Under the pieces are notes generated by a model. That model was not told the DNA's origin and did not search any database. It saw only the letters and a list, made by a program, of their open reading frames with translations. A DNA stretch of 37,197 bases from a virus, in the IMG/VR virus record IMGVR_UViG_3300032288_001908, positions 1 through 37,197 of that record; one strand, given 5' to 3'. Shown piece after piece: positions 20,425-29,097 of this stretch (positions within the stretch are counted from its first letter, which is position 1; every line of letters starts with the position of its first letter). The position numbers and the translations under genes were made by a program.

Positions 20425-23097
20425 TTGACGCAGGGCGTGGTGCGCCACGCGATTTATGGCCCGACGATTGGGGGCGAGGTGTCCGACCGGACGGCAGAAA
20501 CGATAGGCAGTCGCGTCGCTCGCGCATGGCAAGTCTTGCGCGGCGTGGAAACCGCAAACGGTGCGGCGACCCGTGCGGTGATGCCGACGACGTATCCGAA
20601 TATGCCGGGAGCCGTGGGGATGGGGTCGATGTCCCTAGTGCGGACGGCGAATCCGCAGGAATATAAGCCCGATGGCGCGACGATTCGGACGAAAGGCTTC
20701 GGGGCGCATCCGGTGGTCCATGCGTGCATCCGCGTCGTTGCGGATATTGTGGCGTCGGTGCCGTTGGTGGTGTTGACGGAAAAGGGAAACCAAGAAAGTC
20801 GCGTCGGGGACAATCACCCGCTACAGCGCCTCCTGGATTACCCCGGCCCTCGATTGACGGCGCGGATGTTTCGGGCGCGGTACGCGGTCGATTACATGGG
20901 ATACGGCAACAGTCTGCACCAAATCGAGCGCCGCGGCGGCGTTGGGTTGCCGGTCGGATTGCGGCCGATCAATGCGGAAAGTTTGCAGACGGTGTGGGTC
21001 GATGAGGAAGGCGACCCGCGGCGGTACGATTACGGGAATTGGGCGGGTGTGGTGGTGCAGGTGCCGGTTGAGGACATTCTACACTTCCGCGACCTTGATA
21101 TGCCGCGGCCATTTGTGCCAGACGTCTTTGGGTTCCCTCGCGGCGCGACGGCGATTGCGTCGATGGCTGCGGATAATGAGGCAACGAACTACGTGCGGCA
21201 GGTCGTCACAAATGACGGCACGCCGACGTTCGCGGTGATGCTGGCCGATGAGGCGACGCAGGACGACGCGCAAGCGATGCAGGATCGGTATCGGGCGCGG
21301 GTGGTCGACCGCGGAAAGCGCGGAACACCAGCGTTCTTTGGGTCCGTCAAAGACATTAAGCCGCTCGGATTTACCCTCAGCGACTTGGAGTTTCCCGACC
21401 TTCGCCGCGTGAGCCGCGAGGACATTTGCGCGGCCTATGGGGTCGATCCGCGGATGATCGGGATCGCGTCGGCGACGTCGGACGCGGGGTTGTCTGGGGC
21501 GCAATATGCCGAGGCTCGGGCGCGGTTGGTGCAGCATACGATCGAACCGATGCTGTCGTCGATTGAGGACGAGCTCAACCATTGGCTTGCGCCGGAATTT
21601 GGCAACGTCTGGATTACGTATGACCACGACGTGTTGCGGGATTTGGTCGAGAACGACGACGAGACATCGACGCGGGTACGGGCTGAGTTTGCGGCCAGCC
21701 TTCGGACGTGGGAAGAATCGCGTCGGGCGCTCAAGTTGTCGCCATTGCCAGTGCCGACGGACACGTTGCAGATGACGACCGGGACGCAGTTGGTGCCAGC
21801 AGCGGCGGCGGTGATTGATCCTCGGGCGGTTATGGACGAAGCGCCAGCGACGGATAACGAGATGCCAGCGGTCGGTCCTGGCGCAATGGAAACGAGCGCG
21901 GAAGCGGATACGATCGACGCGGAGGAAGCGGCGGCGGGTCAGGGCCAGCAGCAGGGACGCTCGATGCGGATGATGGCGCGGACGTTTGCGGAGGATGCGC
22001 TATCCGGCGATCAGATTGAAGCGTTGATGGAATTGATCGAGTCGGTGGTCGAGGGTGAATTGCCGATGGAAACGGCAAAGGCCATCGTTTTGGCGGCGTT
22101 CCCAAAGCTTAAGCCGAGCGCGGTCGATTTGATGTTCGCGGCGTTGGTCGGATTTGAGCCGGAACCCGAGGAACCGGAAGCACCGGAAGCGCCGGAAGCG
22201 CCAAAAGGCGAGGATTCGATTGCCACGATTGCCGCGCCACCGGCCGAGATGGGGCGTCCCTGGTGGGTGGAGATGGCCGAGGCGGGGACGTTGCAAGACG
22301 ATCCGCGGTATCGGATGTGGCAGCGTGCGATGGACGAATTGAATCAGCGCGAGGGGAAGTTTTATACCGAGGCGCGGGACCAGTTTGCCAAGGACGCGCA
22401 GTCGGTGGAGATGCTGTTCGCGGAAGGCGTTCGACAGGCCAGCCGTCGGGCGTTCAAGACGAACAAGGAAATCCTGGACGAGATCAACCGCCGCATCCGC
22501 GAGAACTACCGCGAGGGCGGGGAATACTATACGCAGTGGCTGGAAGGCTACCTCGACCTAATCGGTCGGACGTATATGATCGGCGCGGAACAGGCGGCGG
22601 GGATCAAGTTGTCGTTCTCGCTGCAATCGCCAGAGGTCGTGCGTGCCGTCGGCAATCGGTCGGCGCGGTTGGCCGAATTGATTGGCGAGGAAACGGCGAA
22701 GCAGGTGACGGCGGCGATCCGTGCTGCGGAAGTCGCTGGATTCAGCGTTGCGGAAACGGCGAAGCTGATACAGGCGTCGGTTTACGGCGAGAACATGACG
22801 GACGTTCGGGCGACGCGGATAGCGCGGACGGAATCCGCGGGGGCGATGTCACAAGGGTCGTGGGACCAAGCGCAGGAACTGGGGATCTTCCAGAGCAAGG
22901 AATGGTTGGCGTTTGAGGACAACCGGACCCGCGACACCCATTTGTTTTGCATGGCGCAAGGACCGATCCCGATGGACGAGATGTTCAGCAACGGGTTGCA
23001 GTATCCGTTGGACCCCGCGGGGGATGCTGGCGAGGTGATTAATTGCCGGTGCGTCCTGGCATACTACGACACGGCGGTGGAGACCAATGCCAAATAA
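20425..23097 (+). CDS. Portal protein fused to Mu gpF-like head morphogenesis domain
   Basis: The protein has 890 residues. Residues about 85-430 are an HK97-type portal: HPVVHACIRVVADIVASVPL, a YGNSLHQI strand, and GVDPRMIGI with an SGAQYAEA helix. A helical region at about 520-580 and an acidic Pro/Glu linker (PEAPEAPEAP) follow. Residues about 690-885 are a gpF-like (PF04233-type) domain with RIARTESAGAM, DNRTRDTH and a C-terminal EVINCRC. In most phages the two are separate genes. The start is uncertain: TTG at 20425 follows AAGGAAG; GTGs at 20437 and 20440 are alternatives. The portal nucleates capsid assembly and forms the DNA channel; the gpF-like part probably rides into the prohead with it. 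Confidence 0.9.
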   Translation: MTQGVVRHAIYGPTIGGEVSDRTAETIGSRVARAWQVLRGVETANGAATRAVMPTTYPNMPGAVGMGSMSLVRTANPQEYKPDGATIRTKGFGAHPVVHACIRVVADIVASVPLVVLTEKGNQESRVGDNHPLQRLLDYPGPRLTARMFRARYAVDYMGYGNSLHQIERRGGVGLPVGLRPINAESLQTVWVDEEGDPRRYDYGNWAGVVVQVPVEDILHFRDLDMPRPFVPDVFGFPRGATAIASMAADNEATNYVRQVVTNDGTPTFAVMLADEATQDDAQAMQDRYRARVVDRGKRGTPAFFGSVKDIKPLGFTLSDLEFPDLRRVSREDICAAYGVDPRMIGIASATSDAGLSGAQYAEARARLVQHTIEPMLSSIEDELNHWLAPEFGNVWITYDHDVLRDLVENDDETSTRVRAEFAASLRTWEESRRALKLSPLPVPTDTLQMTTGTQLVPAAAAVIDPRAVMDEAPATDNEMPAVGPGAMETSAEADTIDAEEAAAGQGQQQGRSMRMMARTFAEDALSGDQIEALMELIESVVEGELPMETAKAIVLAAFPKLKPSAVDLMFAALVGFEPEPEEPEAPEAPEAPKGEDSIATIAAPPAEMGRPWWVEMAEAGTLQDDPRYRMWQRAMDELNQREGKFYTEARDQFAKDAQSVEMLFAEGVRQASRRAFKTNKEILDEINRRIRENYREGGEYYTQWLEGYLDLIGRTYMIGAEQAAGIKLSFSLQSPEVVRAVGNRSARLAELIGEETAKQVTAAIRAAEVAGFSVAETAKLIQASVYGENMTDVRATRIARTESAGAMSQGSWDQAQELGIFQSKEWLAFEDNRTRDTHLFCMAQGPIPMDEMFSNGLQYPLDPAGDAGEVINCRCVLAYYDTAVETNAK

Positions 23098-23860
23098 TCG
23101 AGGCGCGACTATGCGACCGGTGCAGTATCTTATCAGCGACTGCGCGTTGCAGATCCGCGCCGATGGCGAATTGCCGCCGGGGATTGCGGGTCGGGTGTCG
23201 GGCGTGGCGTTGACGTATGACGTGGTGGATTCGTACCAGACGACGTTTGCTCGCGGATGCGCGAAGCGGTCGATTGACCTTAAGGTCAAGGCGCGTAAGG
23301 TGCCCCTCCTAATGGATCATTCGCGGACGGTCGGGGCGCATGTCGGGGTGGTCGCGTCGATGGTCGATTCCGGGGATTCGTTGGTTATGACGGCCGATCT
23401 CTTTGATACGCCAGACGGTCGGGCGGCGTTGGATTACGTCAAGACGGTTATTGCCGCGGGTGCCAGCACGGGCTTTTCGATCGGGTTTGTGCCGCGGCGG
23501 TCGGATATGGCGATGGTCGACGGAAAGCCGGTGGAGCGGTTCCTTGAAATTGAACTGCGCGAAGTGTCCTTGACGCCGATGCCAGCGGTTCCTGGCGCGG
23601 ACGTGATGGGCGCACGGAATGGGGAGGGCGACGAGCGGTCGGACGTCGAACTCCTGGAAGTGGCGGCTGTGGCGGCATTGAATGCTTTACCGGAAAGCGT
23701 TCGCGCCGCAGTCGTTGCACGCTACCAGACCCTAGCCTCAGTGGATTCGACGACCGCGACGATTCGCGCTTCCGTCACCCCTGAGACGGCCCCTGAGGTG
23801 GCGACTATGGCGGCACGGCTCAACGCGGTGCGGCAATCGTTTCTCACCCCGGCCCGTTAG
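23087..23860 (+). CDS. Prohead protease, HK97 family (S78)
   Basis: The protein has 257 residues from the ATG at 23087. An ATG at 23111, with a GAGGCG site and no overlap, is equally credible and would drop eight residues. The protease core spans about 30-180 and has the family hallmarks: LLMDHS with the catalytic His, GASTGFSIGF with the catalytic Ser, and ELREVSLTPMPA. The C-terminal 70 residues are helical and may act as a scaffold or delta-like segment. It removes the N-terminal region of the capsid protein during maturation. It lies between portal and capsid genes, the HK97 order. Confidence 0.93.
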   Translation: MPNNRGATMRPVQYLISDCALQIRADGELPPGIAGRVSGVALTYDVVDSYQTTFARGCAKRSIDLKVKARKVPLLMDHSRTVGAHVGVVASMVDSGDSLVMTADLFDTPDGRAALDYVKTVIAAGASTGFSIGFVPRRSDMAMVDGKPVERFLEIELREVSLTPMPAVPGADVMGARNGEGDERSDVELLEVAAVAALNALPESVRAAVVARYQTLASVDSTTATIRASVTPETAPEVATMAARLNAVRQSFLTPAR

Positions 23861-23883
23861 GGCGGGATTACACGGAGCATACC

Positions 23884-25245
23884 ATGAAGGCACCACTGAT
23901 TAGCAAGAACCGTCAGGCGAACGAGCTGCGCGAACAGGCGCACAAGATTCGCCACGATCTGATGGACGCCAGCGTTTCGCTGTCGGCCGAGCAGGTTGAG
24001 AAGATGACAGCGGAAATGCGGGCGCTGGAAATGCGGGCGCAGACCGCGGCCGAGTTTACGCCGGATGCTGAGATCGACCGTCAGGGCGGCGACGAAGGGC
24101 TGGTCCGTATGGACGTCGGCGCGAAGGCCGAGCGGTCGGAGTTCCGCAATATGGCCGACGCGCAGGGCGAGGTGCGGCATGTAATCGCCAAGGCGTTCCC
24201 GTCGATGGGTAGCTACATCCGTGCCGCGACCCGCGGTCCTGGCAACCCGCGTGAGGCCGAGGCGCTCAAGGCGGTCGACCAGTTTACGCGCACGATCACG
24301 GGTTCGACGAACGGCGGCGAGTACCTGCTCCCGCTGACGCAGGTTCCGGAGATTTTTTCCGTCGCGAACCAGCAGCCGGGTCTGTTTCAGTTGGCGCGGA
24401 GATATTCGGTGCCGGGGCGCTCGCTTCGCATCCCGTACCTGGTGCAGGACGAGGGCACGACGGTCCTTAACCGTCCGATGGCCGGTAAGATTGCCAACGT
24501 GACGATCGTCGGCGAAGGCTCAACCAAGCCGACCCGCGAGCCGACGTTCGGGCAGCGCCTCCTGACCATGTACAAGTACGCCGCGATCACGCAGTTTGGC
24601 GACGAACTGCTGGGTGACGACTTCACGGGCGAGCTTCCGGCCGAAGTCACGACCGCGGTCGGTGGGCAGATCATTAACAAGCTGAACGAAGATATTACGA
24701 TCGACGGCACGGGTAGCAACGAGCCGCTCGGCGCGTTCAACACGAACAACACGGCGCTCATTAAGGTGACCCGTGCAACGGCGTCGACGTTCGGCGCGGT
24801 TGATGCGTTCAAGATGTATCAGGCGCATACGCACGGCCCGAACAGCGTGTGGATGGTGACCCGTAACGCGATGGCGGCGCTGTTCGCGTTGCAGGCGACC
24901 AACAACACGATGGTCACCTGGATTGCCAACCTACGCGACAAGCCGACCATGCTGCTGCTGGGTCTCCCGGTGGTCGTGACGGACCTGCTGCCGTCGCTCG
25001 GAAGCGAAGGCGACATTGCGCTGGTGAACCCGGACTTCTACGCGATGGGCCTTCGTCAGGCGCTGACCGTCGAGTCCTCGATCCACGTCGCGTTCATTCA
25101 GGACGTGACGACGTATCGGTTCGTGGCGCGTGGCGGTGGTATCCCGCTGCCGACCTCGACGTATGCGTACAAGGTGGACGGGTCGGGCAACAAGGTGAAC
25201 CCGCATTCGCCGTTCGTCGTCCTGGACGACGCGGTGACGCCGTAA
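23884..25245 (+). CDS. Major capsid protein, HK97 fold
   Basis: The protein has 453 residues. Residues 1-60 are a charged coiled coil, the part usually cut off by the prohead protease. The HK97 core follows, with GGEYLLPL at about residue 141, an E-loop-like region, and the typical helix/strand order ending in a beta C terminus. The ATG follows ACGGAG. The gene uses CTG, CGT/CGC, GGC and AAG codons far more than its neighbours, which favour TTG and CGG; that fits very high expression. A strong hairpin lies directly downstream (25256-25293). Confidence 0.93.
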   Translation: MKAPLISKNRQANELREQAHKIRHDLMDASVSLSAEQVEKMTAEMRALEMRAQTAAEFTPDAEIDRQGGDEGLVRMDVGAKAERSEFRNMADAQGEVRHVIAKAFPSMGSYIRAATRGPGNPREAEALKAVDQFTRTITGSTNGGEYLLPLTQVPEIFSVANQQPGLFQLARRYSVPGRSLRIPYLVQDEGTTVLNRPMAGKIANVTIVGEGSTKPTREPTFGQRLLTMYKYAAITQFGDELLGDDFTGELPAEVTTAVGGQIINKLNEDITIDGTGSNEPLGAFNTNNTALIKVTRATASTFGAVDAFKMYQAHTHGPNSVWMVTRNAMAALFALQATNNTMVTWIANLRDKPTMLLLGLPVVVTDLLPSLGSEGDIALVNPDFYAMGLRQALTVESSIHVAFIQDVTTYRFVARGGGIPLPTSTYAYKVDGSGNKVNPHSPFVVLDDAVTP

Positions 25246-25255
25246 CGTAAGACCT

Positions 25256-25293
25256 GAGACGCCGGGGGGGATGTCACCCCTCCCGGTGGTCTC
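25256..25293 (+). terminator. Strong hairpin after the capsid gene
   Basis: GAGAC (25256-25260) pairs with GTCTC (25289-25293), and CCGGGGGGG (25262-25270) pairs with CCCTCCCGG (25278-25286) with one G-U pair, leaving a 7-nt loop. No T-run follows, so it is more likely a partial terminator or a 3' stabiliser of the abundant capsid message than a full stop. Confidence 0.55.
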
Positions 25294-25324
25294 GGGGTAG
25301 TGTTCACGATTACCGGAGACAAGC

Positions 25325-25885
25325 GTGGCCCTGCCGACCGTTGGTGATCTCAAATCGTATCTGCGGATCGAAACGACCGCGGAGGATACGTTGCTTTCGG
25401 CGTTGATGGGTCGGGCGAAGGCGATGTTGGAGCAGTGGATTGACGTGCCGATTACGGCCGAAACGCAGACCGCGATTGATCGAGCGGACGCGACGGCGGT
25501 GCCGGTCACGTCGTTGGTATTTCCGCGGCGTCCATGTACGGTATCGGCGGTGGTCGATACGGACGGCGTAACAGTGCCCACCACAGATTATTGGACCGAC
25601 GGCAAGTCGGGCGTCATCTACGGAAAGGATGGCGTCACGTTCCCGTTTGGTCCGTATACGATTACGGCGTCGGTCGGTTTGACGCTTCGCGCCGATTATG
25701 CGCGGCTGGAACCGTTGCTTTCGGAAGCGATCCTCGATCTCGCGGCCGATCTGTACCAGCGACGTACGCCTGGGGCGGCGACGGAGACGGCGGCGGGAAC
25801 GACGGTGCATTGGGACGCGAGCCGGGAAACGGTGGCGCGGATCATGAAAACGCTGCGGCTGTTGCGCCTTGGGGTCGCGCAATGA
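25325..25885 (+). CDS. Head-tail connector (gp6-like)
   Basis: The GTG at 25325 follows CCGGAGA. The protein has 186 residues. Residues 1-40 match gp6-like connectors: a start like ALPTVGDLKSYLRIE followed by a helix with an LLSALMGRAKAMLEQWIDVPI pattern. A middle beta region and a C-terminal helical pair (LLSEAILDLAADLYQRR) complete it. HK97 gp6-type proteins form a ring under the portal. It overlaps the next gene by 4 bases, and both sit downstream of the capsid gene where connectors are expected. Confidence 0.82.
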   Translation: MALPTVGDLKSYLRIETTAEDTLLSALMGRAKAMLEQWIDVPITAETQTAIDRADATAVPVTSLVFPRRPCTVSAVVDTDGVTVPTTDYWTDGKSGVIYGKDGVTFPFGPYTITASVGLTLRADYARLEPLLSEAILDLAADLYQRRTPGAATETAAGTTVHWDASRETVARIMKTLRLLRLGVAQ

Positions 25886-26292
25886 CGGTCGTTCCTGGCC
25901 TTTTGGATCGGCGGTTGTCGTTTTACGAACGACAGGACGGGGGCGCGGACGGATTCCAGCGGCCGGTCTACGTCAAGACGGGCGAATTTTGGGGACGGAT
26001 CGACGATACCGCGGACCAGCAAACGGTGCCGTTGTCGCCGCAGTCGCACATGGAAAGCCGCACGACGGCGGTTGCGACGGTCGCGGATTACGTCGACGTG
26101 TCAAAATTTGGCATCGTCCGGATCGGCGACGGGCCGTTGTATTATGTGCGCGGGGTCTTTGTACAACGGGCGATTCGATGCCAGCGGATTAGCCTGGAAG
26201 CGGTCGACCCGACACAATCGGCAACGTTTGCGTTGTTTGAGGACGTCGAAGTGCAGGACGGGACGCATTTGGTGACGGGGGCGGCGACGTGA
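25882..26292 (+). CDS. Head closure protein (probable)
   Basis: The ATG at 25882 overlaps the connector stop. The 136-residue protein begins VVPGLLDRRLSFYERQDGG, then GEFWGRIDDT, a pattern seen in head-tail joining proteins of the SPP1 gp16 / HK97 gp7 type, which have a small beta barrel. The rest alternates beta strands (PLYYVRGVFVQ). By position it should seal the connector and join the tail. The family call is by resemblance and order. Confidence 0.65.
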   Translation: MTVVPGLLDRRLSFYERQDGGADGFQRPVYVKTGEFWGRIDDTADQQTVPLSPQSHMESRTTAVATVADYVDVSKFGIVRIGDGPLYYVRGVFVQRAIRCQRISLEAVDPTQSATFALFEDVEVQDGTHLVTGAAT

Positions 26293-26588
26293 GATACGAT
26301 CCGTGCAACCTCCGGACGATGTGCGGCCACGATTTGCGCCGCGGCGCGTGGTCGCCGACCGATATTGCGCGAGCCGAGGGATTGGTTGCGGAGTTCGGCG
26401 GCATTATTTCGCATTATATCGGCTCCACTGGGGCCGGTCCTGGCGTGGAATGGATCGACCCGACGGGCGAGCATATTGTCGTTGAGGGGTCCGATATATC
26501 GTCCGTCCTGGCGATCCTTTCCGCGATGCTCCGCGACTGTGACGCGAAGGTCACCGGTCCGGCGATTCTTCCCACCTCCCTTGACTAG
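26289..26588 (+). CDS. Hypothetical protein in the head-tail module (99 aa)
   Basis: The GTG at 26289 overlaps the preceding TGA. The 99-residue protein has three cysteines, a charged helix (PTDIARAEGLVAEFGGII) and a strand pair (HIVVEGSDISSVLAIL). No motif is recognised. Position between the closure protein and the accessory structural genes makes a neck or minor structural role possible. Confidence 0.62.
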   Translation: MRYDPCNLRTMCGHDLRRGAWSPTDIARAEGLVAEFGGIISHYIGSTGAGPGVEWIDPTGEHIVVEGSDISSVLAILSAMLRDCDAKVTGPAILPTSLD

Positions 26589-26596
26589 GGGTATTC

Positions 26597-27022
26597 ATGG
26601 CCGCGTTTAACAAGTTCGACGCCTTCGTGGAGGCGCTCGCCGAGAAGGTGCATAATCTCGGGTCCGACACGCTCAAGGTGTATCTCACAAACGACACGCC
26701 GTCGGCATCCGCGGATGCGGTCAAAGCTGACCTCGCGGAAATTAGCGCCGGAAACGGGTATACGGCGGGTGGCAATACCGCGGCGCAGACCAGTTCGGCG
26801 CAGACGGGCGGGTTGTATAAGCTGGTCCTCGGTGATCCGGCGTCCTGGACGGCGGCGGGTGGCGCGATTGGGCCGTTCCGGTATGCGGTGCTGTATAACA
26901 GCACGACCGCGGGTGGCAACCTGATTGGCTATTGGGACTACGGGTCGTCCATTTCGCTCGCTTCGGGCGATACGTTCACGGTGGACTTCGATCCGACGAC
27001 CGGCGTTCTGACCCTACAGTAA
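26597..27022 (+). CDS. Conserved phage structural protein of unknown role (141 aa)
   Basis: This 141-residue protein starts at an ATG 8 bases after the previous stop, with a GGGG site. It has an N-terminal helix (FNKFDAFVEALAEKVHNLGSDTLKVYLTN pattern) followed by Gly/Ala/Thr-rich beta strands and ends in a FTVDFDPTTGVLTLQ-type strand. I recognise this layout from many environmental phages, where it is always near capsid or fibre genes and has no assigned function. It is probably a decoration or minor virion protein. Confidence 0.7.
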   Translation: MAAFNKFDAFVEALAEKVHNLGSDTLKVYLTNDTPSASADAVKADLAEISAGNGYTAGGNTAAQTSSAQTGGLYKLVLGDPASWTAAGGAIGPFRYAVLYNSTTAGGNLIGYWDYGSSISLASGDTFTVDFDPTTGVLTLQ

Positions 27023-27042
27023 CCCTTTGAGGTAATAGACCG

Positions 27043-29094
27043 ATGCCCTTGTTAGCCGATCGCGTTAAGGAAACGACCACCACCACGGGCACCGGAGCGG
27101 TGACGCTGGGAGGCGCACCGACGGGGTTTCAGACGTTTTCCGAGGCGTTCGGAAACGGGGTGTCGGTCTATTACGTCATTGCGGGTGATGCGGAATGGGA
27201 GATCGGGATTGGGACGACGGCCAGCGGGTCGTTGTCACGTGATACCGTATTGCAAAGCACCAATGCGGATGCGCTGGTCCCGTTCTCGGCTGGCGTGAAG
27301 GATGTATTTTGCGCGTACGTTGCGGATCGAGCGGTCACTACGGTCGATGCGGCGACGCTCACAAATAAGACGATTGATAGCTTCACCAACTTTGTTGGCG
27401 CGAACCAACTGCACCTCAAAGCCAAGGCAACGGAAAACCTGGCGAAGGGTGACGTCTGCAAGGTCACGGGATGGAACGCGGGAGAAAACGCAATCGAAGT
27501 GGCAAAGGTCGCGAGCCCGACCGACATTGCGATCGGGATGACCGACGCGGTAATCAACGTCGGCGATATTGGAACGGTCGTTAACACGGGCACTATTGAG
27601 GGGCTGGACACAAACGCCTACACGATTGGCACCATTCTGTACCCGAACGCCTCCGGTGGGTTGACGTCAAGCAAACCGGCGAGCGGCCAATATCAGGCGT
27701 GCGCGTTTGTGTTGCGCCAGCAAGCAATCAACGGGGTATTGTACGTCGAGTTCACCAATCCGCAGTATGTCGAGGTCAGCACGGCGACGGGCAATACCCT
27801 GGTACTGCGCGACGGTAGCGGGAATTTCAGCGCCGGAACGATTACCGCGGCGCTTTCCGGAAACGCCACCACGGCGACGACGGCGGCGCAAGTCGCCAAT
27901 GCGTTGACGGCGGGATCGTATTTGACGAGTGGCGGGACGTATAACGGGTCCGCAGCGCGGACGTTTGCGGTGGATGCGACCAGCGCGAATACGGCGAGCA
28001 CGGTTGTGGCGCGGGATGCGTCGGGGAATTTCAGCGCCGGGACCATCACGGCAACCCTTTCCGGAAACGCGAGCACGGCCACCAGCGCAACAAGCGCAAC
28101 GACGGCGGGAAGCGCGACGACAGCGGGGGCGTTGTCTCCTGGCGCGACGATCAACGGCACGACGTTTACCGGCGCATCCAATATTACGGTAACGGCGAAC
28201 ACGACAAATGCGTTGACGCTTGGCAGCGGGTTGACCGGCACCAGTTTTAACGGCAGCGCGGCGGTGACGGCGACCGTTGATGCCACGAATGCTTCGACTG
28301 CCAGTAAGATTGTTTCCCGAGACGCCAACGCGTCATCGTCATTTAAGAATGTAAAGCTTGATGGTACAACGTCTGGTACTGTAACTGTACAACCTGCCGC
28401 TGCCGCTGGTACATGGGCGCTGACGTTGCCGACAAGCGGCGGCACGAACGGGAACGTGTTGACGACGGATGGCACTGGCGCAACATCGTGGGCCGCAGCT
28501 ACTGGTAGCGTCACACTTGCTGCAACCAGTACGAACGCCACGTTCTACCCGTTGATCTACAACGCTTCGACCGGAACGACCTCAACGGTAAATGTCGATA
28601 CGGGATGGACGTTTAATCCATCGACGAATGCGCTAACACTTCCCGGTGCGTTGTCGCTTTCCGGACAGATTTCTACCAATGGCAACACAATTAATGTTGC
28701 CGGTGGAAATGTTCAGATGCTGTACGGAACAGTAGTAAATGCCACGATGCAAAACTACAGAGAAGCCTATGCAACGGCCACGATTTCTGTTGGAACATTA
28801 TCTCTTGATTTGGCTTCGGCTCAGACATATCGAGTGTCAAGAAATGCTAACATCACGACACTGTCATTTACAAACCTGCCGGTAACAGCATATGCGTTTA
28901 GCTTTTCACTGATTTTTGACGCGAACGGCACTAGCTACACGATCACATGGCCAGCAGCGGTGAAGTGGCCAGGTGGCACCGCGCCGACGATCACGACTAC
29001 CAGCGGGCGCAGCGACATGTTCGTGTTCTACACTAACAACGCGGGGACGACATGGTACGCCATGACGGCTGCGCAGAACTTTGTGACGACCTGA
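27043..29094 (+). CDS. Tail fibre protein with repeated beta segments
   Basis: The protein has 683 residues and a GAGGTAA ribosome site. Residues about 1-100 are a conserved N-terminal domain (LLADRVKETTTTTGTG...), probably the virion-attachment part. Residues about 240-430 hold at least two copies of a motif (RDASGNFSAGTITATLSGNA) separated by Thr/Ala/Ser-rich stretches, typical of trimeric beta-helical shafts. Residues about 560-683 form a distinct C-terminal domain. From about base 28300 the codons shift to more A/T, so the distal end looks newly acquired. A receptor-binding role is likely. Confidence 0.8.
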   Translation: MPLLADRVKETTTTTGTGAVTLGGAPTGFQTFSEAFGNGVSVYYVIAGDAEWEIGIGTTASGSLSRDTVLQSTNADALVPFSAGVKDVFCAYVADRAVTTVDAATLTNKTIDSFTNFVGANQLHLKAKATENLAKGDVCKVTGWNAGENAIEVAKVASPTDIAIGMTDAVINVGDIGTVVNTGTIEGLDTNAYTIGTILYPNASGGLTSSKPASGQYQACAFVLRQQAINGVLYVEFTNPQYVEVSTATGNTLVLRDGSGNFSAGTITAALSGNATTATTAAQVANALTAGSYLTSGGTYNGSAARTFAVDATSANTASTVVARDASGNFSAGTITATLSGNASTATSATSATTAGSATTAGALSPGATINGTTFTGASNITVTANTTNALTLGSGLTGTSFNGSAAVTATVDATNASTASKIVSRDANASSSFKNVKLDGTTSGTVTVQPAAAAGTWALTLPTSGGTNGNVLTTDGTGATSWAAATGSVTLAATSTNATFYPLIYNASTGTTSTVNVDTGWTFNPSTNALTLPGALSLSGQISTNGNTINVAGGNVQMLYGTVVNATMQNYREAYATATISVGTLSLDLASAQTYRVSRNANITTLSFTNLPVTAYAFSFSLIFDANGTSYTITWPAAVKWPGGTAPTITTTSGRSDMFVFYTNNAGTTWYAMTAAQNFVTT

Positions 29095-29097
29095 CCG

